Of a stretch of DNA of 8,997 bases, positions 5,354 through 8,997 are shown in pieces. A model generated the notes under the pieces. The model did not search any database, had not been told where the DNA came from, and was given only the letters and a program-made list of their open reading frames with translations. This DNA is from Clostridiales bacterium (lineage in GTDB: Bacteria; Bacillota; Clostridia; Lachnospirales; Lachnospiraceae): positions 1-8,997 of the forward strand of contig JAJQIQ010000010.1 of assembly GCA_021199135.1 (NCBI GenBank), in the 5' to 3' direction. Positions within the stretch are counted from its first letter, which is position 1. Every line of letters begins with the position of its first letter. Made by a program: the position numbers and the translations under genes.

Positions 5354-7015
5354 ATGGAAGTAAGAAGATCGATCCGCACAAAAATCCTAACATTGCTGCT
5401 GGTGTTCATCATCCTCTCCAACTTCGTGATCACGCTGATCGGAGCGCTCTACATGAGAACCACCGTGACCAGCGACGCGAGCGAGGTCCTGACTCAGATA
5501 TTGGAGGAGAAGGAGGAGGAGATCAACTCACAGCTCCAGATCGTCGAGCAGTCGGTTGCGATGCTCGCAGGCTATATTTCTGACTTTGCGAGGGAGAATT
5601 CTACCTTTCTGGAAGATGGAGAAGGCATCGACCAGTACTTGGAAGAAGTGCATGAGATCGCGCTGAGTTCCCTTGAGAACACGCCCGGCGTCAAGACCAT
5701 ATATTATCATGTGTCCGAGGATGTCGGCGGCACTGCCTCGGGCATATATATGATCATGGACAGGGACGGGGAAAGCTATGAGGACCTGAGCATCACAGAC
5801 CTGTCGCAGTACGACGAGGACGACGAGGCGGTGGCCTGGTACTACGAGGCGGTAAATGCGCGCGAGGGCGTCTGGCTTGACCCATACTACAACGAGTCTA
5901 TCGGGGAGAAGATCATCTCGTATTCCCTCCCGGTCTATTCAGGGAGCACACTGCTCGGCGTGGTCGGGATGGACATCGACACATCGCTGATCACGGATAT
6001 AATTGAGAAGGTCAAGGCCTACGACAAGGGCTATGCCTTCCTCCTGGACAGCTCCGGAAACATCCTTTACCACCCAGACTATCCCGACGGCCTTGACAGG
6101 GCGGATTTCACGAATAGCTTCAGCAAGGCCGCATCAAAGATAGAGTATGCGCAGCATTATGGCACGATAACGAAATACAGGTGGAACGGCAAGACCCGCT
6201 ATGTCATCATTGGCACGCTCGACAACGGCACGTCGATCGCCATCACGGTTCCGACATCGCGCGTACTGCGACCGTCAAACATCTTCCTCATCCTGGCGCT
6301 CATTGTGTTCGTGATCGTCATTGCGGTGGCGTTCTCGATAGCGAACTGGGTCGGAACCATGATCACGGATCCGCTCCGCGAGCTGACTGAGGTGGCTCAG
6401 AAGGTCTCTGGCGGCGATCTCGGGACAAGGATCGATTTCCATACCGGCGATGAGGTCGAGGTGCTCGCCGAGAGCATCAAGAAGATGGTGGATGAGATCC
6501 AGTCTTCGCTCACGAGCGCGCAAAACATTGCGCATACCGATTCCCTGACCGGCACTTGGAACAAGTCGGCATATGCCGAGAAGACTGAGCAGCTGGATAT
6601 CGATATCAAGGCTGGCACGGCGGAGTTCTCCGTCATCGTCATGGACCTCAACAACCTCAAGACTATGAACGACACCTACGGCCATGAGGCCGGTGACCTG
6701 TGGATAAAGACCGCATCGGGCATGATGATGAAGGCGTTCGGGCGTTCCCGCGTATATCGCATCGGCGGCGACGAGTTCGCGGCTATCCTTGAGCCGAACG
6801 CCAGGAGAAATTACGACTACATGTTTGCGGACTTCCAGAAGGCGCAGGATGACTTCAACGCCCGCCCCGACAAGGAATTCCCGGTGGTGCTTCAGGTCGC
6901 GCTCGGCCTGTCCGATTTCAATCCAAAGGAGGACAACTGCTACCAGGATGTCTTCCGCCGCGCGGATTCGAGCATGTACGTGAACAAGAAATATCTGAAG
7001 GGACTTCTTATCTAG
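5354..7015 (+). CDS. membrane diguanylate cyclase, dCache-HAMP-GGDEF
   Basis: 553 residues. Predicted topology: transmembrane helix 1 at about 11-33, an extracellular double-Cache sensor domain at about 36-305, transmembrane helix 2 at about 309-334, a HAMP linker at about 335-388 and a C-terminal GGDEF domain at about 390-550. The catalytic part looks intact: HTDSLTGTWNK (394-404), DLNNLKTMNDTYGHEAGD (431-448) and RIGGDEF (469-475). It should make cyclic di-GMP from two GTP in response to an external ligand. The product-inhibition RxxD site, expected just before GGDEF, is absent (FGRS there), so feedback inhibition through that site is not expected. The Cache domain contains WYYEAV and WLDPYYN, typical of its binding face, but I cannot name the ligand. 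The ribosome binding site is weak (GGGA repeats before the ATG). The stop codon overlaps the ribosome binding site of thrH. Confidence 0.93.
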   Translation: MEVRRSIRTKILTLLLVFIILSNFVITLIGALYMRTTVTSDASEVLTQILEEKEEEINSQLQIVEQSVAMLAGYISDFARENSTFLEDGEGIDQYLEEVHEIALSSLENTPGVKTIYYHVSEDVGGTASGIYMIMDRDGESYEDLSITDLSQYDEDDEAVAWYYEAVNAREGVWLDPYYNESIGEKIISYSLPVYSGSTLLGVVGMDIDTSLITDIIEKVKAYDKGYAFLLDSSGNILYHPDYPDGLDRADFTNSFSKAASKIEYAQHYGTITKYRWNGKTRYVIIGTLDNGTSIAITVPTSRVLRPSNIFLILALIVFVIVIAVAFSIANWVGTMITDPLRELTEVAQKVSGGDLGTRIDFHTGDEVEVLAESIKKMVDEIQSSLTSAQNIAHTDSLTGTWNKSAYAEKTEQLDIDIKAGTAEFSVIVMDLNNLKTMNDTYGHEAGDLWIKTASGMMMKAFGRSRVYRIGGDEFAAILEPNARRNYDYMFADFQKAQDDFNARPDKEFPVVLQVALGLSDFNPKEDNCYQDVFRRADSSMYVNKKYLKGLLI

Positions 7016-7027
7016 GAGGAATTTGCA

Positions 7028-7627
7028 ATGGACATCGTCTGCTTGGACTTGGAGGGAGTCCTCGTGCCGGAAATCTGGATTGCGTTTGCGGAGGAGACGG
7101 GCATCCTCGAGCTGCGCCGCACCACGCGCGACGAGCCGGACTACGACAAGCTCATGAACTACCGCATTGGCATATTGAAGGAGCATGGCCTGGGGCTTAA
7201 GGAAATCCAGGATACTATCGCAAAAATCGACCCGCTCCCGGGCGCGAAGGAGTTCCTCGACAGGCTCCGCGCCGTCACGCAGGTCATCATCATCAGCGAC
7301 ACTTTCTCGCAGTTCGCGGGGCCTCTCATGAAAAAGCTGGGCTATCCGACAATCTTCTGCAACACGCTCGAGGTCGCGGAAAGCGGCGAGATCACGGGCT
7401 TTAAGATGCGCTGCGAGAAGTCGAAGTACACGACGGTTCGCGCATTGCAGTCGATCGGGTTTGAGACCATCGCAAGCGGCGACAGCCACAACGACCTCGG
7501 GATGATCGAGGCGTCGAAGGCGGGATTCCTCTTCCGCAGCACGGAGGAGATCAAGGCCGAGTACCCCCAGATCCCCGCGTACGAGACGTACGACGAGTTA
7601 TACGGTGCGATCGTGAAGGTGCTTTAA
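7028..7627 (+). CDS. thrH: ThrH-type phosphatase (phosphoserine phosphatase/homoserine phosphotransferase)
   Basis: 199 residues of the HAD superfamily, very like Pseudomonas aeruginosa ThrH, whose start MEIACLDLEGVLVPEIWIAF is nearly identical to MDIVCLDLEGVLVPEIWIAF here. That enzyme removes phosphate from phosphoserine and can pass it to homoserine, linking serine and threonine synthesis. HAD motifs are visible: Asp7 as nucleophile in DLEGVL (Glu9 replaces the usual second Asp, as in ThrH), motif II IIISDTF with Ser90, and motif IV GDSHND (151-156). AGGAGG (7014-7019) overlaps the stop codon of the diguanylate cyclase gene, implying coupled translation. The 3' end overlaps the convergent membrane-protein gene by 30 bp. 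Confidence 0.93.
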   Translation: MDIVCLDLEGVLVPEIWIAFAEETGILELRRTTRDEPDYDKLMNYRIGILKEHGLGLKEIQDTIAKIDPLPGAKEFLDRLRAVTQVIIISDTFSQFAGPLMKKLGYPTIFCNTLEVAESGEITGFKMRCEKSKYTTVRALQSIGFETIASGDSHNDLGMIEASKAGFLFRSTEEIKAEYPQIPAYETYDELYGAIVKVL

Positions 7628-7640
7628 AATCTCGTCGTAC
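7588..7640. repeat. 10-bp inverted repeat framing the convergent gene overlap
   Basis: GTACGACGAG (7588-7597) and CTCGTCGTAC (7631-7640) are perfect inverted copies. The 33 nt between them contain the two stop codons and the entire 30-bp overlap of thrH and the membrane-protein gene. Both arms encode Tyr-Asp-Glu in their own gene. No T run follows on either strand, so a classical intrinsic terminator is not formed. Confidence 0.75.
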
Positions 7641-7948
7641 TGGAAATACATCTTCTGCGTCTCGTTCTCGAGCGTGAAGTAGTGAAGGACGTAGGCGATG
7701 GTCACGATGAAGAGCACCAGCATGATGGCCGCCGCCCCGTAGGAGAGCGTCCGCAGGGTCATGAGGAACGCGACGAGCGAGAAGAAGCCGAACATCAGCG
7801 TGACCAGCAGGTGCACGAGCCGCTCGTGCTGGAAGAATCCGATCTGGACGAGGTGCTCCTCGAGCAGGGCCTGCCAGTCGGTGTCCGCGGAGTTCTCCGC
7901 AAGCGTAGCGTCAATTCTTCTTCTGTACAGAACAATTCGTTTTCCCAT
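7598..7948 (-). CDS. small two-helix membrane protein, function unknown
   Basis: 116 residues. The cytoplasmic N-terminus is basic (KRIVLYRRRID) followed by a helical stretch ending HLVQIGFFQHERLVH. Two hydrophobic helices follow, at about 44-65 and 70-92, then a C-terminal tail containing TQKMYFQYDEILKHL. The two helices joined by a very short loop suggest a helical hairpin with both ends in the cytoplasm. I do not recognise a named family and assign no function. ATG 7948 is preferred over upstream starts in the same frame because AAGGAGG (7966-7960) precedes it by 11 nt and the upstream extension runs through repeats and has no coding character. It is convergent with thrH and overlaps it by 30 bp. 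Confidence 0.8.
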   Translation of the reverse strand: MGKRIVLYRRRIDATLAENSADTDWQALLEEHLVQIGFFQHERLVHLLVTLMFGFFSLVAFLMTLRTLSYGAAAIMLVLFIVTIAYVLHYFTLENETQKMYFQYDEILKHLHDRTV

Positions 7949-7971
7949 ATTATCAACAACCTCCTTAAAAA

Positions 7972-7987
7972 TTAAATCTGGATTTAA
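7972..7987. promoter_or_regulatory. palindrome upstream of the membrane-protein gene, possible operator
   Basis: TTAAATC-TG-GATTTAA is a perfect 7-bp inverted repeat with a 2-bp centre, 5 bp upstream of the AAGGAGG ribosome binding site of the minus-strand gene. It could be a repressor site or simply an A/T-rich coincidence. No convincing -35/-10 pair was found for this gene. Confidence 0.35.
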
Positions 7988-8032
7988 CCATGCACAAAGC
8001 ACATGAACGCACGGATTCCGAGTATTATGTTC

Positions 8033-8121
8033 AACTATGCGCGAAATCCCTGTTTCGCAAATAGTTGCGGGCCATCTTGCTCCGCATGGTCGGAACATTC
8101 CACGTCGCTCGCCCGCAACTA
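8033..8121. repeat. nested inverted repeats between nth and the membrane-protein gene
   Basis: Within the 217-bp gap 7949-8165 there is no credible gene, but inverted repeats are dense. AACTAT (8033-8038) and GCGAAA (8041-8046) pair with TTTCGC (8053-8058) and ATAGTT (8061-8066), a 34-bp element with a 6-nt loop and a 2-bp internal mismatch. TAGTTGCGGGC (8062-8072) also matches GCCCGCAACTA (8111-8121) perfectly over 11 bp. The palindrome TTTCGCGAAA follows at 8142-8151. The two larger pairings share 8062-8066, so they compete. Confidence 0.65.
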
Positions 8122-8165
8122 CCGCACTTTGGAGCGTGTGCTTTCGCGAAACCTGGTCGCATCGT

Positions 8166-8804
8166 TTATTTCACGCCCACTTTTTTGCATATTTCCGCGA
8201 GACAGCATTTCTCGCAGTGCGGCGTGGTCCGCGCGGTGCAGACGGCGCGCCCGTGCTCGACGAAGCGGTGGCAGAGCCCGTTGCCTTCCTCGGGCGGGAC
8301 GATTTTCCACAGCGCCATCTCGACTTTTTTCGGCTCCTTTATCCCGTCCACGAGTCCGATGCGGTTGCACAGGCGGATGCAGTGCGTGTCCGTGACGATG
8401 GCGGGTTTTTTGAACACGTCGCCCATGATGAGGTTCGCGCTCTTGCGGCCGACGCCCGGGAGATGGAGCAGCGCGTCGAAGTCGTCCGGCACCTGGCCGC
8501 CGTACTCGTCGCGCAGCACCTTCATGCAGGCGTTTATGTCCCTCGCCTTGCTCTTTCCGAGCCCGCACGGGTGCACGATCTCCTCAATCTCCTCGGGCGT
8601 CGCCGCCGCGAGCGCGTCCACGTCCGGGAACTTCTCGTAGAGCTTTTCCACGACCACGTTGACCCGCGCGTCCGTGCACTGCGCCGCGAGCCGCACGCTC
8701 ACAAGCAGCTTCCACGGCTCGTTGTACTCGAGCGTGCAGTCGGCGTCGGGGTATTCAGTTTTCAGCCGCCGGATGACTTCCAGCGCAAGCTGCTTCTTTG
8801 CCAT
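8166..8804 (-). CDS. nth: endonuclease III, DNA base-excision glycosylase/AP lyase
   Basis: 212 residues, the normal size for endonuclease III, which removes oxidised pyrimidines and nicks the resulting abasic site. The helix-hairpin-helix LPGVGRKSAN holds the catalytic Lys121, and the catalytic Asp139 sits in VTDTHCIRLCNR. A [4Fe-4S] cluster is formed by Cys189, Cys197, Cys200 and Cys206; the first spacing is seven residues, against six in E. coli, so there is a one-residue insertion (TARTTPH). ATG 8804 is chosen over the in-frame GTG at 8843 because the family begins near MAKKQ and because a good promoter lies between them. There is no ribosome binding site before ATG 8804. No obvious terminator follows the stop. 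Confidence 0.93.
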   Translation of the reverse strand: MAKKQLALEVIRRLKTEYPDADCTLEYNEPWKLLVSVRLAAQCTDARVNVVVEKLYEKFPDVDALAAATPEEIEEIVHPCGLGKSKARDINACMKVLRDEYGGQVPDDFDALLHLPGVGRKSANLIMGDVFKKPAIVTDTHCIRLCNRIGLVDGIKEPKKVEMALWKIVPPEEGNGLCHRFVEHGRAVCTARTTPHCEKCCLAEICKKVGVK

Positions 8805-8811
8805 AATAATG

Positions 8812-8840
8812 AGTGTAGCACAGTTGCGGAGTTTTTTCAA
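8812..8840 (-). promoter_or_regulatory. promoter of nth, positioned for a leaderless transcript
   Basis: Read on the minus strand: TTGAAA (8840-8835), a 17-bp spacer and TACACT (8817-8812). Only seven bases separate the -10 box from the nth ATG, so transcription would begin at or next to the start codon. Confidence 0.6.
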
Positions 8841-8890
8841 CACGGCGGCATATATAAAATTTTTCCGAATGGAGAAAAAAGTCTGATTGA

Positions 8891-8997
8891 TACAAACTTA
8901 TTTCTCTACAGAGAAAAAACTTTTGCGCCATCCGCGACCAGTTCCCGAAAATCCTCCTGACGCTCGACGAGATTGGCGCAGGCACAAGCCACGAGGG
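8891..8997 (+). pseudogene. possible C-terminal fragment of an AAA-type ATPase, cut by the window edge
   Basis: After a stop at 8888-8890 the plus frame stays open to the edge. From about residue 13 it reads AIRDQFPKILLTLDEIGAG, then TSHEG. This resembles the C-terminal strand of the large family of bacterial ATPases with a DUF4143 domain (pattern I-D-NYPK-hydrophobic-S/T-D followed by G-I-x-x-hydrophobic). There is no ATG, GTG or TTG with a ribosome binding site, and the N-terminal domains are absent, so if the match is real it is a remnant. The first dozen residues look non-coding. The match is short and from memory; the right flank is needed to decide. Confidence 0.35.

Noticed and set aside
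6275..7489. Minus-strand open frame of 404 codons
   Set aside because: Antisense to the GGDEF and thrH genes, both clearly recognised on the plus strand.
8037..8960. Plus-strand open frame of 307 codons
   Set aside because: Antisense to nth through most of its length; low-complexity Arg/His/Val composition and no start signals.

Overview
The window looks like ordinary chromosome from a moderately GC-rich member of the Firmicutes, most likely class Clostridia (Lachnospiraceae-like). The evidence is consensus sigma-A promoters with 17-bp spacers, strong AGGAGG-type ribosome binding sites, the rplM-rpsI pair, a small TalC-type transaldolase, a CarD-like protein and a DUF362 ferredoxin protein. 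The taxonomy is inferred from gene content, since there is no rRNA to anchor it. I see no phage, transposase, CRISPR array or tRNA.

Layout. 1-913 (minus): a vitamin B6 kinase and the first codons of the next gene in its operon. 914-1099: a divergent intergenic region with two good promoters. 1100-1756 (plus): transaldolase with its own terminator. 1831-2662 (minus): a two-gene unit made of a short CarD-like RNA-polymerase-binding protein and a small basic protein with an Arg/Gly-rich tail. 2663-2980: a divergent region holding a perfect-consensus promoter and a long leader for rplM-rpsI (2981-3821, plus). 3838-4179: the rpsI terminator, then a promoter and a structured leader of about 160 nt. 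4180-7627 (plus): a probable operon of a DUF362 di-[4Fe-4S] protein, a membrane diguanylate cyclase (dCache-HAMP-GGDEF) and a ThrH-type phosphatase. 7598-7948 (minus): a two-helix membrane protein whose end overlaps thrH by 30 bp. 7949-8165: no gene, but several inverted repeats. 8166-8804 (minus): endonuclease III (nth), apparently transcribed without a leader. 8891-8997 (plus): a possible decayed C-terminal fragment of an AAA-type ATPase.

How the parts relate: most blocks are independent housekeeping or metabolic units. The least explained are (a) the leader before the DUF362 gene, which can fold into mutually exclusive terminator-like and anti-terminator-like hairpins, (b) the CarD-like/RG-rich gene pair with its odd start region, and (c) the leaderless arrangement of nth. 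I found no convincing new multi-gene system; these three are the best leads.
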